64,000 bases of DNA from Pseudomonadota bacterium (GTDB taxonomy: Bacteria; Campylobacterota; Campylobacteria; Campylobacterales; Sulfurospirillaceae), in contig JAGDMU010000010.1 of the NCBI GenBank assembly GCA_017860615.1, positions 112,844-176,843 on the forward strand, given 5' to 3'. The notes beneath the pieces were generated by a model, which worked only from the letters and a program-made list of their open reading frames with translations, made no database searches and had not been told where the DNA came from. The position numbers and the translations under genes are program-made. This document shows, piece after piece, positions 16,604 through 26,581 of the stretch. How positions within the stretch are numbered: the stretch's first letter is position 1; every line of letters begins with the position of its first letter.

Positions 16604-18271
16604 TCACGCAATCACCTCAGGAACACTCGGGAGTTTAATCGTAAAAAGTGCGCCCGCTTGTGTATTTTTAACCTTAATGATACCACCCATGTTATTTTCA
16701 ATAATCATCTTCGTCATATAAAGCCCAATACCCGTACCTTGCTTGGCATACTTGGTTGTAAAATACGGCTCAAAAATACGGTCCATATACTCACCCGCAA
16801 TACCTCCACCATTGTCCTCAATCACAATCAAAATGTATTTATAGCCCTTTTTAAGATAGAGGCGAATGAATGGATTGCTGATCTCGCGTTCACTTAAGAC
16901 ATCTTTGGCATTGGAGAGAATGTTCAAAAGCGCTTGCGCAAACTCATTGGGGTAACCAAGTACTTCCATTTTTTCCGAAATATCAAACGAAAACTCAATA
17001 CCATGATACTTCAATGATGCTTGCAAGATAGCGATAGAACGCTGACATGCTTCACTGATCTCAAACACCTCTTTCTCTTTTGAAGGCTTAAAAAAGTTTT
17101 GAAAATCACTGATAGTTCCTGACATAAACGCATTGATTTTGATACACTGTTGAATACTTGAGAGCATATACGCCTCATCCAGATCATTAAACTCATGCTT
17201 GACTTGAATGTTCATCAAAAGCGCACTGAGTTCTCCCAAAGGCTGCCTCCATTGATGCGCGATATTGCCGATCATCTCACCCATACTTGCTAACTTACTC
17301 TGCTGGATCAAAAGCTTCTCTTGCTCGGTGCGCTTTAAAATTTCTTCATGTATCTTTGATTCTAAATTATCGATCATTTCATTGACCACATCTTTAAGCA
17401 GTTGAAGCTCTTGTGCTTGGGCGGTTGCATGAAGGCGTGAAGAGAGTTTGCCCACTTTCAGATCATTCACCACACTGATGGCATCTTCGATAAACACAAT
17501 ATCTTGTTCTATGTTTGCCGAAGCCTTTGCGATACTACGGTTAAGCAGTTTGGACATATCTTCTAACTCATCACGGCTGTTAAGCTCAATGGGTTTGGGT
17601 TGTCTGTTTTTAGTCTCCAAGTAACCAAAAAACTCTTTGAGCCCTTCTTGTAGCTTCAAGATCGAAGAGACAATGTGGCTGGAGAGCAGATAACCTGCTA
17701 AAAACACCAGTGTAGAGAGTAGAAGCACCACTATCGCAAGCTCGTATTTAAGGGCCTGTGCACTCGTATGTATGTCAGCAAAGTTTTCTTCTGCTTGATT
17801 AACAGCATTATGTTGAAGCTCTTTAAGACGATTGAGCAAAGCGTAGTAGTGATCTCGCTCTGTGGTATTGACATTGACAAAAGCACCTTCTTCAAAACGT
17901 GCTGCAAGGTAGTTACAAGTCTTTTCAACACTGGTGGCATAGGTTTTCCAAAAATCATACGTCTGTTTGTCAAGCTTTAAATAGTATTCCTCTAGACGCT
18001 CACGCTGTTTACGTATATCAACCTCGATGCTTTTACGATAATCTTCATTAGGAGACATCACCAAGGATAGACTCATCTCGCGCAGTGCATTGGTTGGCTC
18101 GATGTAGTTCTCTTGTAAATGCTGTGTACTTCGGGCATTCTCAAAGATGGTTGTGGCATTGCTGATATTCTCTTGAGAGAGCACAAATGTACGCTCTGCA
18201 AGGATGAGCATACCAATAAACGAAAAACTAAAGAGCAAAAAAAGTTTGTATTTAATCGGTATTTTTTTCAT
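16604..18271 (-). CDS. Membrane histidine kinase of a three-gene sensory operon
   Basis: 555 residues. TM1 is about residues 9-24 and TM2 about 177-198, enclosing a roughly 150-residue helical periplasmic domain. A HAMP-like region follows, then the phosphoacceptor H339 in IAHQWRQPL and an ATPase domain with N-box (LLNILSNAKDVL), G1 (EDNGGGIAG) and G2 (GTGIGLYMTK). The start overlaps the stop of the upstream solute-binding protein as ATGA. The three genes (response regulator, binding protein, kinase) form one transcript, so the binding protein probably presents a ligand to this kinase's periplasmic domain. The signal is not known; the neighbouring torA operon makes TMAO or a related S/N-oxide a candidate. 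Confidence 0.9.
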   Translation of the reverse strand: MKKIPIKYKLFLLFSFSFIGMLILAERTFVLSQENISNATTIFENARSTQHLQENYIEPTNALREMSLSLVMSPNEDYRKSIEVDIRKQRERLEEYYLKLDKQTYDFWKTYATSVEKTCNYLAARFEEGAFVNVNTTERDHYYALLNRLKELQHNAVNQAEENFADIHTSAQALKYELAIVVLLLSTLVFLAGYLLSSHIVSSILKLQEGLKEFFGYLETKNRQPKPIELNSRDELEDMSKLLNRSIAKASANIEQDIVFIEDAISVVNDLKVGKLSSRLHATAQAQELQLLKDVVNEMIDNLESKIHEEILKRTEQEKLLIQQSKLASMGEMIGNIAHQWRQPLGELSALLMNIQVKHEFNDLDEAYMLSSIQQCIKINAFMSGTISDFQNFFKPSKEKEVFEISEACQRSIAILQASLKYHGIEFSFDISEKMEVLGYPNEFAQALLNILSNAKDVLSEREISNPFIRLYLKKGYKYILIVIEDNGGGIAGEYMDRIFEPYFTTKYAKQGTGIGLYMTKMIIENNMGGIIKVKNTQAGALFTIKLPSVPEVIA

Positions 18272-19866
18272 GGTAATCGCTTTGGTAAAAGAGGGGTTTG
18301 AAGTTCAACAGGATAAGGTGTATCGCCTCGTATTGACCAGTGTTGATTGGTAATTTTTGCTTTCCAAAAAGGCTGCATACCAATGCCAAGTGGCTCAAAT
18401 ACAAGCTCTTTATTCATGGCAAACACCGCATTGGGCGTGGGGACAAACAGCATATACGCCTCCTTTTTAGCTCGATTTTGAATCTGATGGGTCAATGTCT
18501 GAAAAAGAGGCTCTTCTTGTTCAATCCTAAAAAATTGATGTATGTAGCTTTCCATGACCGCATCATGGTGCACAAAACTCCAAGGATTGTCCTCCTGATA
18601 GCGAATAAACACAGGCCAAGGATGCCTTCCATACCAATCTTGCGTATTTTGAATTAAAATATCCCAATCTTGAATACTTTTATGATTTTTTTGCGTTAAA
18701 TTATAAATCTCTTTTTCACTCGTGGTAATCGTATAGCGAAGCTTCACCCCATACATAGAGAGTTGATACTCAATCCCTTTCCATAAAAAAAGCAGTGAAT
18801 CTTGTGTTGCAACATGCAGCTCTAACCCTTTTAAAGTACGTTCAACGACACTTGAATCCAGCGGACATTCATTTGCATTAAACGCAGAAGGGTTAAGCCT
18901 CCCCTCTTTTTTATAGGTAAAATCCAACAAATTTTTCTGATTGAGTGCACAATTGAGCGCTTGTCGCACCTCTTTGCGCGCAATGGGTGAGTAGTGTTTG
19001 AGAAGATTAAAATAGATCGTAAAGTTATGAGATGAAGGCTTTGAAACCAGCTTTGCATACGGTGAAAGCATTGTCTCTATTTTTTTATTGAAGGGAATTT
19101 GCATAAAATCAAGTCCACCATCTTCAAAAAGTGCCAAATGAAGCGCCTCTTGTGTCTCTAACTCAGTGTAAAATGTAATCGTTTCAATGGAAGGGTACTC
19201 GCTCTCCCAATAATAAGGATTGGCTTTGAGAATGGCTTTAGGGGTCTGCTCTCTTCCTGTAATCATCCCTTCTACCAAAATGTAGGGCCCTAACCCATAG
19301 GGTCCTGAAGCTTTGATGTTTGCACCCGTCTCCGCACCACCCCAACCAAAACTACTCAAATACGCTTCAGAGTAGAAATAGATACGTGCAAGATCGCGAA
19401 AAAGCATCCCGTAAGGCTGTGAGAGATGCAAGCGAATTTTAAACTCCGAGATTTTTTCAACACGTTGGAGCGAATGATGAATGTTGGTGTAATTAAAAGG
19501 TTGTTTTAAAAAGTAGCTGAAATTGTGGATGACGGAGTCTGCATTAAAAGGCGTTCCATCTTGAAAACGCACCCCTTGACGTAGCTCAAACTCATACAAT
19601 AAAGGGGAGAGTTTCGTGCTCTTTGTTGCCAAAGAGTACTCCCAACCTTGCTCATTCTCGGCAAGTCTTACCAGCCCTTCATTGACCAAGCGCGAAACGT
19701 AGTTGTAAGGCATGGAGGGTAAAAAAACTTTGATGTGCGACCGTGGGTCACGCCCTTTTAAAACACGACTTGCACTCGTATCTTCATGGTAAATCTCTTT
19801 TTCATCTACAACCTCAGCGCCGTACATGAGGCTCAAAAGTAAACAGAAAAAAAAGCTAACTCTCAA
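18268..19866 (-). CDS. Periplasmic solute-binding protein, SBP_bac_5 (peptide/nickel) type, in a sensor operon
   Basis: 532 residues with an N-terminal signal peptide (MRVSFFFCLLLSLMYGAE). The body matches family-5 extracellular binding proteins: LVNEGLVRL, FELRQGVRFQDGTPFNADSV and, later, ALNCALNQKNLL. No permease or ATPase gene is nearby. It overlaps the response regulator gene by 11 bases upstream and the kinase gene by 4 bases downstream, so it probably works as a ligand-binding co-sensor rather than a transporter component. E. coli TorT is an analogous periplasmic co-sensor but belongs to a different binding-protein family. Confidence 0.87.
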   Translation of the reverse strand: MRVSFFFCLLLSLMYGAEVVDEKEIYHEDTSASRVLKGRDPRSHIKVFLPSMPYNYVSRLVNEGLVRLAENEQGWEYSLATKSTKLSPLLYEFELRQGVRFQDGTPFNADSVIHNFSYFLKQPFNYTNIHHSLQRVEKISEFKIRLHLSQPYGMLFRDLARIYFYSEAYLSSFGWGGAETGANIKASGPYGLGPYILVEGMITGREQTPKAILKANPYYWESEYPSIETITFYTELETQEALHLALFEDGGLDFMQIPFNKKIETMLSPYAKLVSKPSSHNFTIYFNLLKHYSPIARKEVRQALNCALNQKNLLDFTYKKEGRLNPSAFNANECPLDSSVVERTLKGLELHVATQDSLLFLWKGIEYQLSMYGVKLRYTITTSEKEIYNLTQKNHKSIQDWDILIQNTQDWYGRHPWPVFIRYQEDNPWSFVHHDAVMESYIHQFFRIEQEEPLFQTLTHQIQNRAKKEAYMLFVPTPNAVFAMNKELVFEPLGIGMQPFWKAKITNQHWSIRGDTPYPVELQTPLLPKRLP

Positions 19867-20539
19867 AGCTATACCCTGCTTGGGAGTGGTTTTTAATCGG
19901 ATGATTGGGAAGCTTTTTACGTAATGATTTTACCAGCGTGCGAAGGGCTGCGATACTCATATATTCCTCTTTCCACACACTCATCTCAATCTCTTCATAA
20001 CTTACAACAAGCCCTTTTTTACGCAATAAGAGTTCTAAAAAATCAGACTCCTTATGCGTCATCTCGATCTCTTTACCAGCATGAATAATACGCTTATTTT
20101 TAAAGTCAAACGTACAACCAGCACACTCAATGCTCACACTGCGATCCGATTCAATCTCTTCAATGCAAAGTCTAAGCGCACTTAAAAGTTCATCGAGTGC
20201 CACAGGTTTTATCAGATATTTCTCGATTTTAAGCTCAATAGCACTGAGCAGGTACTCTTTATCCGTATGTGCGGTTATCATCAATATTGGCGTTTTTTTG
20301 TCCATTTTTCGGATCTCTTTGACCATGTAAAGCCCATCTTTTCGAGGCATCCTAAGGTCGGTTAGAATGATATCGGGACGTTGTTCATAGTAAAGATCTA
20401 ACCCCTCTTCGCCATCTTTTGATTCAATGACCTCTTTGAGATAATAAGAGAGGGTGTTTGCCATGGGTTTGCGAATGCCCTCTTCATCTTCTGCGTACAA
20501 GAGTCGCAATGATTTGAGTTTTTCCATCCAAAGTTCCAT
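19856..20539 (-). CDS. Two-component response regulator, OmpR-like
   Basis: 227 residues from the ATG at 20539. Receiver domain with acidic pair ED near residue 17, phosphoacceptor D61 (LTDLRMP), T/S switch (MITAHTD) and K (LIKPV). The C-terminal winged-helix DNA-binding domain spans about residues 140-227 (TFDFKNKRII, THKESDFLELLL, VSYEEIEMSVWKE). The start 6 bases further upstream would leave AAAGG touching the ATG, while 20539 gives a normal gap. First gene of the regulator/binding-protein/kinase operon, 130 bp downstream of the torA operon on the same strand. Confidence 0.9.
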   Translation of the reverse strand: MELWMEKLKSLRLLYAEDEEGIRKPMANTLSYYLKEVIESKDGEEGLDLYYEQRPDIILTDLRMPRKDGLYMVKEIRKMDKKTPILMITAHTDKEYLLSAIELKIEKYLIKPVALDELLSALRLCIEEIESDRSVSIECAGCTFDFKNKRIIHAGKEIEMTHKESDFLELLLRKKGLVVSYEEIEMSVWKEEYMSIAALRTLVKSLRKKLPNHPIKNHSQAGYSFES

Positions 20540-20639
20540 TCTCATCCTTTAACATGACTTTACCTATGAAGATTTTAGCCAATTTTATCATGAAGTCACT
20601 ATAGCGACAAAAAATGAGTTAAAAATGAGGTGAGAGGCT

Positions 20640-20667
20640 CCCTTCACCCAAAAAATGAGGTGAAGGG
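20640..20667 (-). terminator. Hairpin after the torA-cytochrome operon
   Basis: A 9-bp stem (CCCTTCACC paired with GGTGAAGGG) with a 10-base loop, starting 9 bases past the cytochrome c stop. There is no T-run directly after the stem on the minus strand, so termination may be partial and allow some read-through into the regulator operon. Confidence 0.5.
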
Positions 20668-20675
20668 AAAAGAAG

Positions 20676-21236
20676 TTACTTATAGTTTTGCAGATACTTT
20701 TCGATACTCTGTTTTTCAAGCTTAGAGAGTCCCGCTTGTGCACCCATCGCTTCGAGGATGCTTGGCCACACATTGGCATCAAATTCGCTCTCAGGATGCA
20801 AGGCATGACACGTACTGCATTTGGCTTGAAAAAGTGTTTTACCTGCTCCTAGGACTTTGTTTTTGTCACTGCTTAGAGCATCGCTTTTCACAAAACCTTT
20901 GATGGAAACATTGATCCACACGCTGCCGTATTCATCGGTTTTTTGACCTAAGACTTTGAAAATAGACGGATTACTCGCTTCAAAGCCAATGATGAGCATA
21001 CCCGCTTTTTCATACACAACGCCGCTTCCCTCAGGAGCAAATCCTACAAACTCGACTTCACTAAAAGAGCCCTTTTGAGAGAGCTCTTTCACTTCTGAAG
21101 CGATGATCAGCTCTCCAAGAGCTGATCCTTCGCTCGCCTCTGCATAAAGAGGTGCATTTTTACTAAGAAATGAACCACTTGCTGCAAACATCATTGTTGC
21201 GGCGCACAGTGGCGCTAGAACATGGAACAATCGCAT
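20676..21236 (-). CDS. Periplasmic monoheme cytochrome c, partner of the TorA-like reductase
   Basis: 186 residues with a signal peptide (LFHVLAPLCAATMMFAASG). The middle part is beta-rich and resembles an SH3-like domain (APLYAEASEGSALGELI ... WINVSIKGFV). A single heme-binding CSTCH motif follows near residue 138, with a probable distal methionine in the LEAMGAQ segment. The ATG overlaps the torA stop by one base (TAATG), so the two are co-translated. By analogy with the Campylobacter jejuni Cj0264c/Cj0265c pair, it probably delivers electrons to the reductase. Confidence 0.88.
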   Translation of the reverse strand: MRLFHVLAPLCAATMMFAASGSFLSKNAPLYAEASEGSALGELIIASEVKELSQKGSFSEVEFVGFAPEGSGVVYEKAGMLIIGFEASNPSIFKVLGQKTDEYGSVWINVSIKGFVKSDALSSDKNKVLGAGKTLFQAKCSTCHALHPESEFDANVWPSILEAMGAQAGLSKLEKQSIEKYLQNYK

Positions 21237-23782
21237 TAGATACCTTTAATTTTTGGCGCTTTAAAGATTCCTATCTCTGGAACTTCGCCTTTAAATTTTT
21301 CAATCTCAACCAACGCTGTTGCTTGGTTACCCTGTGCAAGTTCAGACGTTCCTACATCGGGGATAAGCACGTTAACATCACCATGACGACACAATGTGCC
21401 TACTTTGCCTGGCTCACTTGGATCATACCACGCACCCTCTTGCATTCTAACAACGCCTTGCATCACCGCTTCCGTTACCACAGCACCTGCAAGCACTTGA
21501 CCACGTTTGTTGAAGACTCTCACGATGTCACCATTTTGGATGCCACGTTTTGCCGCATCTTTAGGGTTCAACCAAATTGGTTCTCTGCCATCCACCTCTT
21601 CAAGATCACGAATCCATGTGTTATTAAGTTGTGAGTGAAGGCGGTATTTCGGATGAGGAGAGACTAAGTTCAGAGGGAACTCTTTTGCCACAGAACTTCC
21701 TAGCCATTCCATTGGCTCAAACCACATCGGATGACCTTTACACTCTTTATAGTTATAACCTGCAATTTTCTTAGAGAAAATCTCAATTTTACCCGAAGGT
21801 GTTCCAAGGCGATTGACCACAGGATTTTGTCTAAATTTCGCATGTTTGACAAACTTTTTCGCACTCTCTGGTGTCTCAAATTTGACAAAACCTTTCTCCC
21901 AAAACTCTTTAAATGGAAGCATTTTAACGCCTGATTTGGTGGCTTTGTTGTAAGACTCTTGGTAGAAAGACTCAACCCATTCCATTTTTGTTTTGCCTTC
22001 GGTAAAAGCAAGCACTTCATTGGCACCAAAGCGTCTTAGGATGTTGACAAAAATATCAAAATCATCCGTCGCTTCACCCACAGGTTTCACTGCTTGTTTC
22101 ATCGCGAAGATATAGCTGTTTGAGTGCGATTTGGTAATGTCGTTGCGCTCTTGCTCTGTGGTTGCAGGAAGAACGATGTCTGCCATACGCGCTGTGGCTG
22201 TCCAGAAGCACTCATTCACAACGAATGTATCGAGTTTTTGCCATGCTTTGATCATACGGTTACGGTCTTGGTGATGGTGGAAAGGATTACCACCTGCCCA
22301 GTATGCCATTTTAATTTCAGGGTATTTGTACGCTTTTCCATCAAAGTTATACTCTTTGCCAGGGTTTTCCAAACACTCAACGATGCGCGATACAGGAATA
22401 ACATTGATTTTGCGTTGTTTCCATGGACCTTCTATTTTTGAGTTGATGCTAATGCCTGAAAGTCCTGGAGAAGCCGCTACATTTTCAGCATCAGCCACTG
22501 CTCCAGCGGAGCCATTGAGTGGTTTATCGCTTAGTGCATTACCCGTAGCCGCAGCAGGCATTGGCACACCACCGTCTGAGTAGTGATAGTTCATACCATA
22601 ACCTCCACCAGGAAGTCCCACTTGACCGATCATACTCGCAAGCGTAATCATCATCCAGTTAGGTTGCTCGCCATGGTGTGCTCTTTGTGTTCCCCAACCG
22701 CCCATCAGCATGGTACGTTTAGAGACAAATTCTTTGGCTAGCATTTTGATTACTTCAACAGGAATGCCACAAATTTTGGATGCCCATTCAGGTGTTTTAG
22801 CCACTTTATCTTCACTCTCGCCAACAAGGTATTTTCTAAACTCTTCAAAACCTGTGGTGTATTTATCGACAAACTCTTTACTGTAGAGGTTTTCACTGTA
22901 AAGATACTGTGCAATACCCAACATCAATGCAACGTCTGTCGTTGGGCGAATTTGGATATGCTCTGCTCCAAAATACATTCCAGTGTTGTTATACACAGGA
23001 TCAATGATGTAAAACTTGATATTGCGTTTTTGAGCCGCTTCTTTGAGCTGTTTCATATAGGTATACGATTGGTGGTCTGGTACACCCCATGCAATTTGGC
23101 ACGTATTGACGGGGTCTGCTCCCCAAAATACGATACATTCAGTATTTTCGATAATCACAGGATAAACCGTAGCAGGTGCAGTCGATTCATCGGTTCCTGT
23201 AACATATGGAGTAATTTGACGAATGGCATGGGTTGAGTAGGTGCATGTACGTGAAGTATAACCACCTGCAACGCCTAGCATTCTGCCAAGAAGTGCTTGC
23301 GGGTTGTTAAGACTTCCAACACAAAACCAACCGTAACTACCACCATAAACGGCATCCGATCCATAGTTTTTATACACACGTTTGAGTTCATTGGCAATCA
23401 AATCGTATGCCGTCTCCCATGAGACACGTACAAACTTATCGCTTCCACGTTTGGTTTTATCGCTTTTATACCCATTTTTCAAGTAACTCTCACGTACACA
23501 TGGGTACATAATACGGTCTTTAGCATACGTACGCGCCGCTAACCCTTCGATGAGCGTTACAGGATGTTCATCCCCTTCAAACGGTGTGACACTCTCAAAA
23601 CGTGAATTACGGGTGTGCGTAACGACAGCACCAAAGTGAGATGCGCTAAACCCTTTTTCAGCATCATTGAGCAGTGAATCTCCTACCAAAGGGATGGCTT
23701 CTGCACTCACCGTTGCAACAGCGGTACCTGCTACTGCGCCACCTACTTTGAGAAACGATCTTCTATCCATTTTCTTTGTCAT
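21236..23782 (-). CDS. torA: Periplasmic TMAO/DMSO-type molybdopterin reductase, TorA-like
   Basis: 848 residues, the same length as the E. coli TorA precursor. A twin-arginine signal (DRRSFLKVGG) marks Tat export with cofactor bound. There is no N-terminal CxxC iron-sulfur motif, as expected for the TorA/DorA/BisC class. The likely molybdenum ligand is S183 (TYST), after GGSYGWFCVGSLNN. The C-terminal molybdopterin dinucleotide domain includes HPKYRLHSQLNNTW and GDIVRVFN. AAGGAG precedes the ATG. It reduces an S- or N-oxide in the periplasm; the exact substrate cannot be told from sequence. The regulator/binding-protein/kinase operon downstream may control it. Confidence 0.9.
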   Translation of the reverse strand: MTKKMDRRSFLKVGGAVAGTAVATVSAEAIPLVGDSLLNDAEKGFSASHFGAVVTHTRNSRFESVTPFEGDEHPVTLIEGLAARTYAKDRIMYPCVRESYLKNGYKSDKTKRGSDKFVRVSWETAYDLIANELKRVYKNYGSDAVYGGSYGWFCVGSLNNPQALLGRMLGVAGGYTSRTCTYSTHAIRQITPYVTGTDESTAPATVYPVIIENTECIVFWGADPVNTCQIAWGVPDHQSYTYMKQLKEAAQKRNIKFYIIDPVYNNTGMYFGAEHIQIRPTTDVALMLGIAQYLYSENLYSKEFVDKYTTGFEEFRKYLVGESEDKVAKTPEWASKICGIPVEVIKMLAKEFVSKRTMLMGGWGTQRAHHGEQPNWMMITLASMIGQVGLPGGGYGMNYHYSDGGVPMPAAATGNALSDKPLNGSAGAVADAENVAASPGLSGISINSKIEGPWKQRKINVIPVSRIVECLENPGKEYNFDGKAYKYPEIKMAYWAGGNPFHHHQDRNRMIKAWQKLDTFVVNECFWTATARMADIVLPATTEQERNDITKSHSNSYIFAMKQAVKPVGEATDDFDIFVNILRRFGANEVLAFTEGKTKMEWVESFYQESYNKATKSGVKMLPFKEFWEKGFVKFETPESAKKFVKHAKFRQNPVVNRLGTPSGKIEIFSKKIAGYNYKECKGHPMWFEPMEWLGSSVAKEFPLNLVSPHPKYRLHSQLNNTWIRDLEEVDGREPIWLNPKDAAKRGIQNGDIVRVFNKRGQVLAGAVVTEAVMQGVVRMQEGAWYDPSEPGKVGTLCRHGDVNVLIPDVGTSELAQGNQATALVEIEKFKGEVPEIGIFKAPKIKGI

Positions 23783-23963
23783 AATGTACTCCTTAGATTG
23801 AACATTTTTTGCATGGAAAACAACAAAACTTAAATAAAAGTTACATTTAGTCTGTAATTTTTATTTTTATAAATGAAGCTTAACGAAATAAAATGAGTAA
23901 TTAGTGAGCTATAAAAACCATTTTAAAAGTAAAAAAAGAGCTTCTTTGAAGCAGGATAGCGTT

Positions 23964-25340
23964 ATGATAAAATCAAAAAGAGCCTCTATGGATTCGACAT
24001 CACTCATCAATCAACCTATTCCCTCTTTACTGCGCCAACTCTCGATTCCATCGAGTCTTGGTATGCTGTTTAACACCCTTTACAACATTGTCGATACCTA
24101 TTATGCAGGACTCATCTCCACAGAAGCACTTGCCGCACTCTCGGCATCATCCTTTCTTTTTTTCTTTGTCATTGGACTTGCCTATGGAGGAACCAGTGCG
24201 CTTACAGCACTTATTGGTCATGCGTATGGAAAACAACATTTTTTTCTTGCCAGTTTGATTGCTCAAAAGGGCGTTGCGTTGATTATTGGAGTAGGAATGG
24301 CATTGGGGTTACTTGGCTTCTTTTTTGCTTCACCTTTACTGCATATCATTGGTACAGAAGCGAGTTATCACGCACTTGCACTTAGTTTCATTGAAGTGAT
24401 ACTCCTAGGCTCTGCCCTCTTCTTTGCTAACTTTGCGCTCAACAGCGTACTCGTTGCTACAGGCGATACCAAAAGTTATCGAAACACCCTTATTTTTGGC
24501 TTCTTTGCCAATATCATGCTCAATCCCCTCTTTATCTATGGCTGGGGATTCATTCCTGCTATGGGCATTGCAGGCATCGCGTTAGCTACCGTTTTAGTCC
24601 AAGCGATCAATGCAGGCTACCTGCTTTACAAAAGCTTACAGACAGGGCTTATTCGTTTGAGTTGTAAAGAGCAGTATTATCCTGATTGGCGTATCTACAA
24701 AGCGTTTATCACGCAAGCTACACCACCAGGGCTCAATATGCTGATGATGTCGTTTGGTTCACTCATTGCCCTTCATTTTGTCACGCTTTATGGCTATCAC
24801 GCTGTAGCAGGGTATGGCATAGGGTATCGAGTCGAGCAGTTGATGTTACTTCCAGCACTTGGCATCAGCAGTGCGGTGCTAAGCCTCGTTTCCAACAACA
24901 TGGGTGCGGGGAAATTTGAACGTGTGCGTCAAACGCTTTTTTACGCGCTAGCTTACGGATATACCATCAGCATCATAGGCATGGCGATTTTATGGCTTTT
25001 GGGTGCATGGCTCGTTTCCCAATTTGACTCCAATAGCGAAGTCATTCAGTACGGAACAACCTATATCTACGTGATGCTTTTTCTCTTTTGTGGTTATGTC
25101 ACACACTTTGCCTGTGTGGCAACACTTCAGGGTATCAAAAAACCAACGATGATTTTCTACGTTGGTTTCTTCCGCCAAATCTTAGCCCCTAGCGTTGTTT
25201 ACACACTCATCGTTACCTACTTTAACCTCTCGTTTGTCTGGCTGTGGGTGGGGCTTGGGTGCATTGTCTATAGTTCAGCACTTTTCCTGCTCTACTACAC
25301 CTACACAAAACTTCCTCAGCGACCGATGGCTAGCGCATAA
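23964..25340 (+). CDS. MATE family multidrug/Na+ antiporter
   Basis: 458 residues from the ATG at 23964 (AGGAT upstream); ATG 23988 is also possible. Twelve hydrophobic helices in two related halves. The N-terminal PSLLRQLSIPSSLGMLFNTLYNIVDTYYAG and the central PPGLNMLMMSFGS segments are typical of MatE domains. It exports drugs or metabolites in exchange for Na+ or H+; substrate unknown. Divergent from torA across about 180 bp, and its 3' end overlaps the convergent nitroreductase gene by 25 bases. Confidence 0.9.
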   Translation: MIKSKRASMDSTSLINQPIPSLLRQLSIPSSLGMLFNTLYNIVDTYYAGLISTEALAALSASSFLFFFVIGLAYGGTSALTALIGHAYGKQHFFLASLIAQKGVALIIGVGMALGLLGFFFASPLLHIIGTEASYHALALSFIEVILLGSALFFANFALNSVLVATGDTKSYRNTLIFGFFANIMLNPLFIYGWGFIPAMGIAGIALATVLVQAINAGYLLYKSLQTGLIRLSCKEQYYPDWRIYKAFITQATPPGLNMLMMSFGSLIALHFVTLYGYHAVAGYGIGYRVEQLMLLPALGISSAVLSLVSNNMGAGKFERVRQTLFYALAYGYTISIIGMAILWLLGAWLVSQFDSNSEVIQYGTTYIYVMLFLFCGYVTHFACVATLQGIKKPTMIFYVGFFRQILAPSVVYTLIVTYFNLSFVWLWVGLGCIVYSSALFLLYYTYTKLPQRPMASA

Positions 25341-26581
25341 AGCACCATGCCATCACTTGCTAAAAATTCGGCAACCTCTTCATCGTAATACGCCCCAATA
25401 CCACTGCATCCAAAACCAAGGTATTCGCTGATAAGATAAAGCCGATGCCCTATAATACCCGCTTTTTGCACCATCGCTTGGTAATTTTTGGCATCCTTTC
25501 CCACAAGAAAGAACGTAACACCACTCTGCGCTCCTAGTGCTTGTTCCAAACAGAGATAGCCCGCTTTACGCGCAAAATCCCCTGATTGCAGGCAAACACC
25601 CTCTTTGTAAACACCTTGCCACATTCCCTCTACACGGTTGATGATCGCATAGATATCTATCTTCACATCGCAATCAGAGGGAATGGGTTCGTTTATAAAA
25701 TCCATCACCTGTGTAAATTCCTCTTTGGAAAGAGGCTTTTGCGTAAAGTCACGAATGGAGCGACGGCGCCAAATGGCTTGTTTAAAACGCTCCTGATCTA
25801 GATGAAACGAAGGTTGTGTGGTTTGTTTTTGTAAAGAGAGTTCGCAAGTGTCACGATACGTCTCTTCAATCAGCGTATTGGATTCAAAGGTTCCCGTGCC
25901 ATTGACAAAAGATAATTGCATCGCTAACGCTTTGCATGTACAACTTGTCTCTTCACCCACAATGGCACACGAGAGAAAAAACTCTTCCGTACCAAATCCA
26001 AAGAGACTATTGAGCGCTTTTTTATCCATACCATAAAGGATTCGATACGTTTTCTTATGCACCATACACGATGCTTCCAAAGTACCCAGCATATGCCCTG
26101 TATCGTGTAAACAGTAGCGAAACGCGCGATCACGGTACTTCCATGAAGAACGGTAATAGAGCGCTGAAAAAAGAAAAATAAAACCATCCACCTTCTTCAT
26201 ACCTAAAAAGCTCTCAATCCCCTCATTCTCATCTAAGGCATGTAACAACACCAAAGAGGACTCAAAAGGACTTAGCTGATAAATGCCATCAATAAATCCT
26301 TCAACTCTTCGTATCTGCACATACACTTCTGTAGGGTACAACGCCCCAGCACTGGGATTGGTACGTAAAGCATAGGTCACACCTGGGTAACTTTTCTGAG
26401 CCGTAAGCCCTCCTATAAGGTAAAAAAACTGGTGCTTGGGATTTTGTTTATCGAGTATGATGCGCTTAAAATGTTCAGGATAAATTTTAAACTGCCTAGG
26501 CTGATGGTCCCAGTCCATAAAATGAGATTTGTTTCGCACAGAGAGATAGCTGTGCATGGTTTGCGCATGGTAGGCTAACAT
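25316..26581 (-). CDS. SagB-type FMN nitroreductase/dehydrogenase, two-domain
   Basis: 421 residues with two nitroreductase-like halves. The first half contains NPSAGALYPTEVYVQI, the SagB/ThcOx signature, and DRAFRYCLHDTGHMLG. The second half contains RRSIRDFTQKPLSKEEF and a C-terminal GYLCLEQALGAQSGVTFFL. In toxin clusters SagB oxidises azolines on peptides made by YcaO cyclases, but no YcaO or precursor gene is nearby, so this is a stand-alone member of unknown substrate. GGAG precedes the ATG. Confidence 0.83.
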   Translation of the reverse strand: MLAYHAQTMHSYLSVRNKSHFMDWDHQPRQFKIYPEHFKRIILDKQNPKHQFFYLIGGLTAQKSYPGVTYALRTNPSAGALYPTEVYVQIRRVEGFIDGIYQLSPFESSLVLLHALDENEGIESFLGMKKVDGFIFLFSALYYRSSWKYRDRAFRYCLHDTGHMLGTLEASCMVHKKTYRILYGMDKKALNSLFGFGTEEFFLSCAIVGEETSCTCKALAMQLSFVNGTGTFESNTLIEETYRDTCELSLQKQTTQPSFHLDQERFKQAIWRRRSIRDFTQKPLSKEEFTQVMDFINEPIPSDCDVKIDIYAIINRVEGMWQGVYKEGVCLQSGDFARKAGYLCLEQALGAQSGVTFFLVGKDAKNYQAMVQKAGIIGHRLYLISEYLGFGCSGIGAYYDEEVAEFLASDGMVLYALAIGR

